Assembly: GCA_019745155.1 (NCBI GenBank)
Contig: JAIETM010000010.1
Location: forward strand, 1-59,941
Source: Chitinophagaceae bacterium
GTDB taxonomy: Bacteria; Bacteroidota; Bacteroidia; Chitinophagales; Chitinophagaceae
DNA: 59,941 bases
Direction: 5' to 3'
Shown here: positions 7,921 to 15,341 of the stretch, one piece after another
Numbering within the stretch: position 1 is the first letter of the stretch
Layout: every line of letters begins with the position of its first letter
Program-made: the position numbers and the translations under genes
Notes under the pieces: model-generated
Told to the model about the DNA's origin: nothing
The model's input: only the letters and a program-made list of their open reading frames with translations
Databases searched by the model: none

Positions 7921-9114
7921 ATGAATATCTCCTTCGATAATACGGAAAATGCCTTTGCTTATAAGTCTGACAAGGCGTTGAGAAAAGCAAAATTCTTGTT
8001 TTCTACCATGCAGTATTCCTGGTTCGTAAAGCTGGGAACTATATTAACCCCCATATTGATTAAAGGTAAAATGCCTTTTATCAATAAGATCGTACGTAAC
8101 ACTATTTTCAGTCAGTTTGTAGGTGGAGAAACACTCGAAGAAACAGCTACTGCCGGAGCAGTATTAGGCAAATATGGTGTTCAGGTGATTCTGGATTATG
8201 GAGTAGAAGGAAAAGAATCTGAAGCGGGTTTTGATTATGCCATGGATCAATTCATGAAAGTGATTGATTATGCAGCCACACAACCCAATATTCCATTCAT
8301 CAGTGTAAAAGTGACAGGCATTTCTCGTTCCGCATTATTGCAGAAATTGAATGATGCGCCTAGATTAAGAAGCGGTATCCATGATCATGAAGAAGAGATT
8401 GCAGAATGGGATCGTGTGCGTGAGCGTATGTACCGTATTTGTGCTGAAGCAGCAGAGAAGGGTATTGGGGTACTTGTAGATGCAGAAGAAAGCTGGTTGC
8501 AAGACCCTGTGGACAGGCTCACCATGGAATTGATGGAAGAGTTTAATACAGAGAAAGCAGTAGTGTATAATACCCTGCAATTGTATCGTCACGATAGACT
8601 TCGATTCCTCCATTTGTCTCACCAGATTGCTCGCGAGAAGAATCTTGTGCTTGGTATTAAATTGGTGCGCGGAGCGTATATGGAGAAAGAAAGAGAGCGT
8701 GCAGCCAAGCATGGTTATCCTTCGCCTATTCAGCCTGATAAAGAAGCAACCGATAGAGACTTTGATGCAGCGGTTACTTACTGTATCGATAACATTGAAA
8801 CCATCTCAGTGATTGTGGCATCGCATAATGAGAAGAGTAACCTGTTAGCAGCAGAACTCATGCACGCAAAAGGTATTCCGCATAACCATCACCATGTGCA
8901 TTTCTCTCAGCTTTTTGGCATGAGCGATAATATTACTTTCAACTTGGCAAAAGAAGGGTATAACGTAAGTAAATACCTGCCATTTGGCCCTATCGGGGAT
9001 GTGATTCCTTACCTGATGCGTCGTGCACAGGAGAATAGCAGTGTAGCCGGACAAACTGGTCGAGAGTTGATGCTGATCGAAAAAGAACGCGCGAGAAGAA
9101 AGCAGGCGAATTAA
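7921..9114 (+). CDS. proline dehydrogenase
   Basis: This 397-residue protein is the stand-alone flavin-dependent proline dehydrogenase, oxidising proline to pyrroline-5-carboxylate and passing electrons to the quinone pool at the inner membrane. Diagnostic blocks are LGIKLVRGAYMEKERERA (substrate and flavin contacts), VIVASHNEKSN, and YLPFGPIGDVIPYLMRRAQEN-like sequence near the C-terminus, where the paired arginines bind the proline carboxylate. No aldehyde dehydrogenase domain follows, so it is the monofunctional type rather than full PutA. It ends overlapping the convergent response-regulator gene by four bases. Confidence 0.92.
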   Translation: MNISFDNTENAFAYKSDKALRKAKFLFSTMQYSWFVKLGTILTPILIKGKMPFINKIVRNTIFSQFVGGETLEETATAGAVLGKYGVQVILDYGVEGKESEAGFDYAMDQFMKVIDYAATQPNIPFISVKVTGISRSALLQKLNDAPRLRSGIHDHEEEIAEWDRVRERMYRICAEAAEKGIGVLVDAEESWLQDPVDRLTMELMEEFNTEKAVVYNTLQLYRHDRLRFLHLSHQIAREKNLVLGIKLVRGAYMEKERERAAKHGYPSPIQPDKEATDRDFDAAVTYCIDNIETISVIVASHNEKSNLLAAELMHAKGIPHNHHHVHFSQLFGMSDNITFNLAKEGYNVSKYLPFGPIGDVIPYLMRRAQENSSVAGQTGRELMLIEKERARRKQAN

Positions 9115-9560
9115 TCCTTTTGTAATTGTTTCAGTTGTTCAATGAGCATGGCATTGAGCGGCTTCGACATGAACTTCCTTACTGTAACATAACTCAATGC
9201 CCGCTGTTTGTCAGACTCGTCAATAGAGGAAGTGAGTACTACTACGTTTGATTTTTGCGTCATATGCTGGTAGGCTTCCAGAAAATCCCAACCACTTTTT
9301 ATTGGAAAATTCAGGTCTAGTAAAATCAAATAGTTTTCGGGGTTGGTTAATTTACTAACATGGGCAATAGCAGCATCAATATCATCAAATACTTCAATAG
9401 ATAAATCAGGTGCGTATTTACTGAGCATACGTGTACTGAGGATATTGGTGATACGGTCATCATCAATCAAAATGACTTGCTGATACTTGTTTGTTTCCTG
9501 ATATGTTGGATTTTGGTCCATTGGATTTTCTGATTGCGCTATGCTTGTATAAATGTACAT
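9111..9560 (-). CDS. single-domain response regulator (receiver only)
   Basis: A 149-residue CheY-like receiver without output domain. The acidic pocket is in LIDDDR (residues 32-34), the phosphoacceptor is D82 (LLDLNFP), followed by T110 (VLTSS) and K133 (FMSKPL), so all key residues are present. The block SGWDFLEAYQ is shared with the receivers at 9595 and 11592, marking a common paralogous group. M14 is an alternative start. It lies 34 bases after the PAS-receiver gene on the same strand, so the two likely form an operon and a phosphorelay (inference). Confidence 0.9.
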   Translation of the reverse strand: MYIYTSIAQSENPMDQNPTYQETNKYQQVILIDDDRITNILSTRMLSKYAPDLSIEVFDDIDAAIAHVSKLTNPENYLILLDLNFPIKSGWDFLEAYQHMTQKSNVVVLTSSIDESDKQRALSYVTVRKFMSKPLNAMLIEQLKQLQKD

Positions 9561-9594
9561 GTTCGGGCTGTTAATGTTTTCCTAGTTCATACGA

Positions 9595-11400
9595 TTATGC
9601 TACTTTATCGACTCTTAGTTGCTGAAGTTGCTCAATTTGTGCTACTGTCAACGGTTTGGTAAGGTATTGGCCAACGCATCTGTATTGTTTTGCTTTGGCA
9701 ATATCATCCTGATCAACAGAAGATGTAAGGATCATGACAGTCCAAGGTTGATTCAATGCCTGATAGGTTTCCAGAAAGTCCCAGCCAGACTCTTTCTCCA
9801 GGTTTAGGTCAAGGAAAATAGTTCGTTTGATACTAGGCTGATCTTTTAGGTAATTGATCGCCGTAGCAGTATCATAAAACTTCTGTATTCTGGTGCCGGG
9901 CATGGCATACTCCAATACCAGTTCATTCAATCGGTTTACCATAGGATCATCATCAATTAATACCACTTCTTCCAGTTCAATTTTCAGGATATGGCTTAAC
10001 GAGATATTGCTGGTTGTAGCAAAATTGATCTCGTCGTTCATGGTATAGATGACCTTGTTGATGAAATTCGCTGCTTTCTCTATGTCTTGCAGGGCAGATT
10101 GATAGTGGAAGATGTTGGGTTCCTTGAGTTTAACCGTGTATAAAATTTGCAACATCTTGGCAAATTCATGGCGTAATTCATGCGAACTGATGAAAGAAAG
10201 CTTTTTCAGGTGGTCTATCTGCTTCTTTACTTCTTTTTCTGAGCGCTTAATCTGTGTGATGTCGTTCAATACGATAAAATATCCTTTCAAAACGGATTGT
10301 TCATCATAAATAGGCTCAAAAGCGGCATCTGTCCAGATATCAATTCCTCTTCTGGTTTGATAAGCGATTTCAGTTCTGATATTGATGCCTTTCTGTAAAT
10401 GGGTTTCTATTTTTTCAATTGTTGCAGCTTCAGTTAAATGACTTTCCATCAGTTGATGGAAATTTCTGCCAACCACTTCTTTCAATCCATAACCACTTAA
10501 ATTACTAAAGCCTGGGTTGCACCAACTGATCTGCATATGGGTATCAGTGATAATGATGCCACTACTGATTTTGGTAACTATGGTATTGAGTTGTTCTTGA
10601 TCGGTTTTAATCTTCTCTAATTCAGCCATCTGTTTACCCAGTTCAAGATGTGTTTCAATCTTGTCGGTTACATCATTGCATACACCGATAAAACCGAGAT
10701 AATTGCCAGCTGCATCATAGAATGGTTTGGCACGGTCTGTTACCCAAGCCGTTTTCCCATTTTTGCGAATAATCCTATAACGAATTTCAAATGGTTTACG
10801 CTGTGCCATCAAGGATTCTAGGTTCTTCTTGGTTTGTTCCAAATCATCGCCCCAAACGTGCTGCATTCTGCCAGACTCTTTTTCTTCATTGAGTGTTGTG
10901 CCTTTAAAAGATAGATAAGAGGCATTGGCAAAGCAAAGCTGATTGTGCTGGTCGCACATCCAAATCATTGCTGGCGCTTCATACGTGGCTTCTTTCAAAC
11001 GTTTAGAGGTATAATTACCATCATCTGTAAGCTGATCACTATTTTCCTTTACTAGGTAACCAATGAGCACAATGCCTTGTGGAATGGCATCCTCATCACG
11101 TAGTATTGAATAATCGAAAGCATATTTTTTTGTATTGTCTTCTCTATTGGTCAGTTGTAAACGAACGTTCTGAGAAACATCAGTCATGCATTTACGCAAA
11201 GCTTTTTGAAACTGATTATTGGCTTCGGCTGTAAAAAGATTATTAAACGGATAGCCATCTAATAAGATATTTTCCTGTTCAAATTGTTCTCTGAATAAAT
11301 GATTGTAATAGAGAATATTGCCCTGGAAATCTGTTGATAAAGCATATAAGCTGCTACTATTATAAAGATGCGCAATGCTATTTTTTAAAGAGATTTTCAT
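9595..11400 (-). CDS. PAS-PAS-PAS-(DHp-like)-receiver protein without kinase domain
   Basis: The 601-residue protein begins with three PAS domains (about residues 15-115, 140-250 and 270-390, the second and third with PAC tails such as FIGVCNDVTDK and FIVLNDITQIK). A helical segment carries SSHELRHEF with H407, matching the start of a histidine-kinase H-box. No N, G1 or G2 ATP-binding boxes follow; after about 65 residues a complete receiver begins (D483-D485, phosphoacceptor D531, K582). No signal peptide or membrane segment is seen, so sensing is probably cytosolic. It may be a phosphorelay intermediate or a kinase-dead partner. The next gene is a related receiver. Confidence 0.87.
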   Translation of the reverse strand: MKISLKNSIAHLYNSSSLYALSTDFQGNILYYNHLFREQFEQENILLDGYPFNNLFTAEANNQFQKALRKCMTDVSQNVRLQLTNREDNTKKYAFDYSILRDEDAIPQGIVLIGYLVKENSDQLTDDGNYTSKRLKEATYEAPAMIWMCDQHNQLCFANASYLSFKGTTLNEEKESGRMQHVWGDDLEQTKKNLESLMAQRKPFEIRYRIIRKNGKTAWVTDRAKPFYDAAGNYLGFIGVCNDVTDKIETHLELGKQMAELEKIKTDQEQLNTIVTKISSGIIITDTHMQISWCNPGFSNLSGYGLKEVVGRNFHQLMESHLTEAATIEKIETHLQKGINIRTEIAYQTRRGIDIWTDAAFEPIYDEQSVLKGYFIVLNDITQIKRSEKEVKKQIDHLKKLSFISSHELRHEFAKMLQILYTVKLKEPNIFHYQSALQDIEKAANFINKVIYTMNDEINFATTSNISLSHILKIELEEVVLIDDDPMVNRLNELVLEYAMPGTRIQKFYDTATAINYLKDQPSIKRTIFLDLNLEKESGWDFLETYQALNQPWTVMILTSSVDQDDIAKAKQYRCVGQYLTKPLTVAQIEQLQQLRVDKVA

Positions 11401-11591
11401 AGGATTCTTTTGAGCTGTTCACGCAATTTCAACAGATTCGGCAGATTCATTCCTCACAAGAACCATGAGTGGCTTGTCAAATATGTTCTGTTTTTTGTAG
11501 GTCGATTACTACAAGATTGAAGAGCTATACCAATAGCAATACATGGCCACTCCCTTGTATAGAAGAGAGCAACCATTAATCAGTTTGGTAC

Positions 11592-12041
11592 TTATGCAGC
11601 GAGCAGTGGCTGTTTCAGCAATATCTGCAGCTGTTGAATTCTGGCAGGTTTGCTGATGTAGTCACGCACACAGCTAAAGTTGTTAGACTTACCCATGTCT
11701 TCCTGCGCGATAGAAGCAGTCATGATATTCACAGGCCAGGGCAGGTGCATGGAATCATATGCTGCAATAAAATCCCAACCGGAATGAACGCCCATATCCA
11801 AATCTGTAAAGATGATTCTGGGTGTATCCGGATTTTTGCGGATATGATCCAATGCCTGAGGCACATTGGTGAACACGTGTACTTTGATGGAAGGGTCGAT
11901 CTTCTTCACGCTTAGCATATTGATCTGGTTGATCATCATGTTGTCGTCAAGAAAAACAACTTCTTCTGCCAGCTCTTCTTTCAGGCTAGGAAGTACCATT
12001 GGGTTCATGGTCTTGGTCATTTCAGTCATTGCGTTTGTCAT
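11592..12041 (-). CDS. single-domain response regulator (receiver only)
   Basis: This 149-residue protein has a short N-terminal extension and a receiver domain: acidic pair D32-D33 (FLDDNM), phosphoacceptor D80 (IFTDLDMG), T108 (IMTASI) and K131 (ISKPA). The SGWDFIAAYDS block relates it to the receivers at 9111 and 9595. No output domain is present. It begins 24 bases after the end of the GH5 gene on the same strand with no terminator between, so it is probably read from the GH5 promoter. The partner kinase is not next to it. Confidence 0.88.
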   Translation of the reverse strand: MTNAMTEMTKTMNPMVLPSLKEELAEEVVFLDDNMMINQINMLSVKKIDPSIKVHVFTNVPQALDHIRKNPDTPRIIFTDLDMGVHSGWDFIAAYDSMHLPWPVNIMTASIAQEDMGKSNNFSCVRDYISKPARIQQLQILLKQPLLAA

Positions 12042-12065
12042 GATTATTGGTTTGAGGTGGATGTA

Positions 12066-13145
12066 TTAGTTTTTGGCTACGATTGCGTTATTGTTGTTGG
12101 CATATTTCAGAATGGCTACCAGTTGAGGCTTATCTTGATTGTTGACAGGCTCAATAGAGAGTGGGTAGTTACCCCACCATGGACCAGCACCCCAGCTAGA
12201 AGCACTGATATTGTTTCTGTTGATGTACTCGAGGAAATTGTTCAGAACTGGGAACCAATCGGCATCGTTAGAAGGAATACCGAACTCACCGAAATAGCCG
12301 ATTTTGTTATTCTTCTTCAGCCACTCTACGAACTGCATCGCTTTTTTAACACCGATGTTTTTGTCTTTTTTGTTAGGGTCGTTGCTGTTGGCATAAGCAC
12401 CAGAATGGTCAGCATCGAAATAGATGTGTGCGTTGTAGACGATTTTGTTAGCAGGGTCAACCAGGTTTTTCAGGATATCGCTGTGTTTTTCCCAATTAGC
12501 TGCGTTAGCCCAGCTGTCACCATCTACCAGAATCAGTTGCTTGCTGCTGATCTCTCTAATGCCATTGATCGCTTCTTGAGCAGCTGCGAACCATTTGCCG
12601 CTACCGAGATCGTGTGGTTCAGCCATCAGGTTAAAACCAATCACTGCAGGATGGCTATTAAAAGCGGCAGCCATTTTCTTCCACAGGTCACGGAAGTTTG
12701 CGTTACTAACAGTATCAGAACCCAGTCTAACTTCAACACCGTTTAAAGTGTAGCGACCATAATTCTGAATATTGATAATTACTGAAGCATTATACTTATC
12801 ACAAACATTCAGGAAGTCTTTGATGCGCTTAACTTCAAATGCATCTAAAGCACCACCTAATTTTCTTTGGATTCTTTCCCATCTTACAGGGAGGTGAAAT
12901 TTGTTGATATTCTTAGAAGCGTAGTAAGCAACTTCTTTTTCACTAGGGTAGATATAATCTTTACCGTAAACACCAGGCATTTGTTTCTGACCGAATTCTG
13001 GACCAGAAAGAGTAACACCGAAACGTGATGCACCAACCATTGGATTGTCAAAAGCAAAAGCAACGATGCTGCTAAAAGCGAAGAGGAGAGCAAGTGCTGA
13101 AACCCTGATCCAGCTTCTGTTTCCGTTGTTGAGATTGCGTTTCAT
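12066..13145 (-). CDS. secreted glycoside hydrolase family 5 (cellulase-like)
   Basis: The 359-residue protein starts with a signal peptide (about residues 1-31, ending IVAFA) and should be exported. The TIM-barrel carries the GH5 landmarks: HLPVRWERIQ, the acid/base region FNLMAEPHDLG (E176), NAHIYFDADHSG (H240, Y242) and the nucleophile E287 in YFGEFG. The residue before the acid/base is Ala175 instead of the conserved Asn of the NEP motif. Substrate could be beta-1,4-glucan or another beta-glycan. The gene lies within a cluster of receiver proteins and has the same promoter-like layout as two of them. Confidence 0.87.
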   Translation of the reverse strand: MKRNLNNGNRSWIRVSALALLFAFSSIVAFAFDNPMVGASRFGVTLSGPEFGQKQMPGVYGKDYIYPSEKEVAYYASKNINKFHLPVRWERIQRKLGGALDAFEVKRIKDFLNVCDKYNASVIINIQNYGRYTLNGVEVRLGSDTVSNANFRDLWKKMAAAFNSHPAVIGFNLMAEPHDLGSGKWFAAAQEAINGIREISSKQLILVDGDSWANAANWEKHSDILKNLVDPANKIVYNAHIYFDADHSGAYANSNDPNKKDKNIGVKKAMQFVEWLKKNNKIGYFGEFGIPSNDADWFPVLNNFLEYINRNNISASSWGAGPWWGNYPLSIEPVNNQDKPQLVAILKYANNNNAIVAKN

Positions 13146-13148
13146 ATT

Positions 13149-13170
13149 CCTTTGTTTTACAATTCAAAGG
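13149..13170 (-). other. leader hairpin before GH5 gene
   Basis: On the minus strand CCTTTG and CAAAGG pair across a 10-base loop (AATTGTAAAA), ending three bases before the ATG. The AAAGG part is the only Shine-Dalgarno-like sequence. The same layout precedes the receiver genes at 13777 and 14401. Confidence 0.5.
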
Positions 13171-13199
13171 GACGAATTCGCAGGCCCGGCGGCTGTAGT
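13165..13199 (-). promoter_or_regulatory. promoter-like element ACTAC-N24-CCTTTG (GH5 gene)
   Basis: ACTAC (13199-13195) is followed after exactly 24 bases by CCTTTG (13170-13165). The identical spacing occurs before two receiver genes. The CTTTG end resembles the TTTG of the Bacteroidota -7 box, while ACTAC is unlike the usual -33 TTG, which hints at an alternative sigma factor or an activator site. Confidence 0.5.
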
Positions 13200-13244
13200 G
13201 TAGGACGTGGTTATTGCATCAGGATTCTATGATGTGTGTATGGT

Positions 13245-13286
13245 AAAAAAACGAGGAGGATGTAGTGTCGTTACTACATCCTCCTC
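13245..13286 (-). terminator. intrinsic terminator after receiver gene 13400-13777
   Basis: A perfect 14-bp stem (13253-13266 with 13273-13286, loop GTCGTT) is followed on the minus strand by a run of seven T. It separates the upstream receiver gene from the GH5 promoter. Confidence 0.85.
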
Positions 13287-13399
13287 ATTGTAAAAACAAA
13301 GGAATGACTACTCAATCTTCATTACATAAGATGGATTTTTTAAATGAGTGTATATAAATAGGTTGTTTATTACATAGTGTCAATTTTGTAGTGATACTA

Positions 13400-13777
13400 C
13401 TACGCAGCATAGTATTGTATCATGTCGGGTAGTTTTTTATCAATATCATTTGCTTTATCCAAGAAACTATCTGCACCATTACGTAAAGCCATTTCACGGA
13501 ATGCATCAATAGTAAAATGGGTAAGTACATATAGTTTAGAATCTCCTTTTTCTTTTTGAATCGCTTTAATCAAATCCAGTCCGCTCATATCCGGTAAGTT
13601 CAAATCAGTAATCACCAGATCTGGATGTTTGTCTCTAAAATAATTAGTAGCGTCAGCACCAGTCTCCACAATATCTATATGGGCTTTAATTCCTTTGCTG
13701 GCGAGCGCATGTTTCACTTGGTACACAATAAAACTAGATTCATCTACTAGCAGCACATCAAGCATCTTGTTTTTCAT
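13400..13777 (-). CDS. single-domain response regulator, paralogue A
   Basis: This 125-residue receiver carries VDES at the acidic pocket (D12, E13), phosphoacceptor D58 (VITDLNLPD), T86 (YVLTHFT) and K108 (FLDKAND). It is a close paralogue of the protein at 14024-14401, roughly 70 percent identical by eye, including the same C-terminal YYAA/SFAA end. The ATG at 13777 is chosen because the paralogues align from MKN; the longer frame (to 13849) runs through the promoter-like region. There is no output domain. Own terminators on both sides make it a single-gene unit. Confidence 0.9.
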   Translation of the reverse strand: MKNKMLDVLLVDESSFIVYQVKHALASKGIKAHIDIVETGADATNYFRDKHPDLVITDLNLPDMSGLDLIKAIQKEKGDSKLYVLTHFTIDAFREMALRNGADSFLDKANDIDKKLPDMIQYYAA

Positions 13778-13795
13778 AACCTTCGTTTTACAGTA

Positions 13796-13830
13796 CAAAG
13801 AGACAATATTGGGAGCGCCTCTTTTGTAGT
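13796..13830 (-). promoter_or_regulatory. promoter-like element ACTAC-N24-TCTTTG (receiver A)
   Basis: ACTAC (13830-13826), 24 bases, then TCTTTG (13801-13796). A hairpin follows: CTTTGT (13800-13795) pairs with ACGAAG (13786-13781) with one G-T wobble, ending close to the ATG at 13777. The layout matches the elements at 13165 and 14420. Confidence 0.5.
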
Positions 13831-13875
13831 GTCGATGGTGATTATTCAATCATGATTTTGTGATACGCGTATGGT

Positions 13876-13916
13876 AAAAACAAGGAAGGATGTAGTGTCG
13901 TTACTACATCCTTTCT
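13876..13916 (-). terminator. intrinsic terminator after receiver gene 14024-14401
   Basis: About 14 bp of stem with one G-T pair (13883-13896 with 13903-13916), the loop GTCGTT identical to that of the terminator at 13245, followed by GTTTTT on the minus strand. Confidence 0.8.
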
Positions 13917-14023
13917 GGGTTAAAACAAAGGGATAAAGGAAATTAGGTTTACATAAGATGGATTTTTAAAACGGGATATCGAAAAGTTGGGGGATAATCA
14001 ATTAGGTCAATCCGCTGTACTGC

Positions 14024-14401
14024 TTATGCGGCAAAGGATTTAATCATTTCTGGGAGTTTTTCGTCGATATCATTGGCTTTGTCTAAGAAGCTGTCAGCGC
14101 CATGCAGGATGGCCATATCGCGAAAAGCGTCAATAGTAAAATGGGTAAGTACATACAGCTTGCTGCTGCCTTTTTCTTTTCTGATGGCTTTCATTAGTTC
14201 AATGCCACTTTGATCAGGCAGGTTCAAATCAGTAATCACAAAATCTGGGTGCTTAGACATGAAATAAGTAGTAGCATCTTCTACAGTTTCTACAGTATCA
14301 ATATTGGCTTTAATACCTTGATTGGCTAAAGCGTTCTTCACTTGGAATACGATATAGCTGGATTCATCGACCAGCAGGATATCAAGCATATTGTTTTTCA
14401 T
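14024..14401 (-). CDS. single-domain response regulator, paralogue B
   Basis: This 125-residue receiver is the tandem paralogue of 13400-13777 and shares VDES (D12, E13), D58 (VITDLNLPD), T86 (YVLTHFT) and K108 (FLDKAND). The start is the ATG at 14401, supported by the alignment of both proteins and both leaders. Divergence is concentrated on surface helices (for example residues 40-50 and 68-80), so partners may differ. It is flanked by intrinsic terminators and preceded by the shared promoter-like element. A role as phosphate sink or shuttle is possible but not shown. Confidence 0.9.
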   Translation of the reverse strand: MKNNMLDILLVDESSYIVFQVKNALANQGIKANIDTVETVEDATTYFMSKHPDFVITDLNLPDQSGIELMKAIRKEKGSSKLYVLTHFTIDAFRDMAILHGADSFLDKANDIDEKLPEMIKSFAA

Positions 14402-14419
14402 AACCTTTGTTTTACAACA

Positions 14420-14454
14420 CAAAGATTGGACAATGCCTTACCCCGGCTTGTAGT
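14420..14454 (-). promoter_or_regulatory. promoter-like element ACTAC-N24-TCTTTG (receiver B)
   Basis: ACTAC (14454-14450), 24 bases, then TCTTTG (14425-14420). The hairpin CTTTGT (14424-14419) / ACAAAG (14410-14405) with loop GTTGTAAA follows, four bases before the ATG. Same layout as at 13165 and 13796. Confidence 0.5.
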
Positions 14455-14499
14455 GATAGGAGCCTGTTTGTGATCTAAGTTTTAGTATCTAGTTGTGGG

Positions 14500-14540
14500 A
14501 AAAAAAGAAGGGGCTGTAGTGGATTTACTACAGCCCCTTT
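14500..14540 (-). terminator. intrinsic terminator after NarL-type regulator
   Basis: A stem of about 14 bp (14507-14520 with 14527-14540, GTAGT/ACTAC at its tip, loop GGATTT) is followed on the minus strand by seven T. Confidence 0.85.
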
Positions 14541-14556
14541 TATAAAGTGTTCAAAA

Positions 14557-15186
14557 TCAGAGTTCTAGCTTATGCTCTATGGCATACTTTACCAGGTCTG
14601 AATTGGAATGAAGGTGCATTTTCTCTAAAATTCTGGAGCGATATGTACTGATGGTGTTGACACTGAGTGAAAGAGATTCGGCAATTTCACTGACGGTCTT
14701 ACCCTCTACAATCAGTTTCATTACCTCAAACTCACGGTCTGAGAGCAATTCATGGGGCATTTTATCCTTATCTGTCTCAATAGAATCTGCCAATACATCT
14801 GCAACTTGAGGTGTGATATATCTGCGACCGTTCAATACTTGCTGCACTGCTGTTACCAGTTCATAAGGGGCATTGTCTTTCGTAAGGTAGCCGGAAGCAC
14901 CTGCTTTAATAGATCTTACTGCGTATTGCTCTGGCGCATGCATGCTCAGCATCAACATAGGGGTTTCAATCCCTTGAGAGCGCAGTTGTTTGAGTACATC
15001 AATACCAGTCATGCCGGGCATGGTCACATCGCTAATGATGATCTCCCATTCGCCTTTGATGGCTTTTTTCAATAAATCGGCACCGTCAGATGCATCGTGC
15101 ACTTCAGCAAAAGGGAAAGCTTCTAGGAGGATTTTCTTCAATCCTTCCCTCACCATAGTGTGGTCGTCGGCAATCAAAATTTTCAT
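14557..15186 (-). CDS. NarL/FixJ-type response regulator with LuxR DNA-binding domain
   Basis: This 209-residue protein joins a receiver (ADDH acidic pair D7-D8, phosphoacceptor D53 in IISDVTMPG, LSMHAP for the Thr/Ser switch, YLTKDN lysine) to a C-terminal LuxR helix-turn-helix (LSDREFEVMKLIVEGKTVSE onward, about residues 148-205). It should activate or repress transcription when phosphorylated. No kinase gene is adjacent; the HisKA_3-type kinase at 52502 belongs to the class that pairs with such regulators, but the link is only a guess. It is the first gene of the minus-strand signalling block, so it might control the units behind it. Confidence 0.93.
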   Translation of the reverse strand: MKILIADDHTMVREGLKKILLEAFPFAEVHDASDGADLLKKAIKGEWEIIISDVTMPGMTGIDVLKQLRSQGIETPMLMLSMHAPEQYAVRSIKAGASGYLTKDNAPYELVTAVQQVLNGRRYITPQVADVLADSIETDKDKMPHELLSDREFEVMKLIVEGKTVSEIAESLSLSVNTISTYRSRILEKMHLHSNSDLVKYAIEHKLEL

Positions 15187-15341
15187 AACCGTTGTTATTT
15201 AAGGCATAGTACACGCCTCAGGGCGGGATGAAGGTATCATCTTTTTCTTAAATATTCCACCTATTTTCCAGCTAATTCACAGAGAATCCCCCGCCGATTT
15301 TGTTTTCATTTTTATATGCAAGGGCTTGGTTACTTTGCAGC

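Noticed and set aside
11401-11591. ACTAC element like those at 13165, 13796 and 14420
   Set aside because: An ACTACAA occurs on the plus strand near 11510, but no YCTTTG follows at 24 bases and the neighbouring genes are on the minus strand.
13778-13849. Longer start for receiver A
   Set aside because: The added 24 codons cover the promoter-like box and hairpin and have no equivalent in the paralogue.
13165-14454. Sigma-54 promoters for the three units
   Set aside because: No GG-N10-GC core was found.
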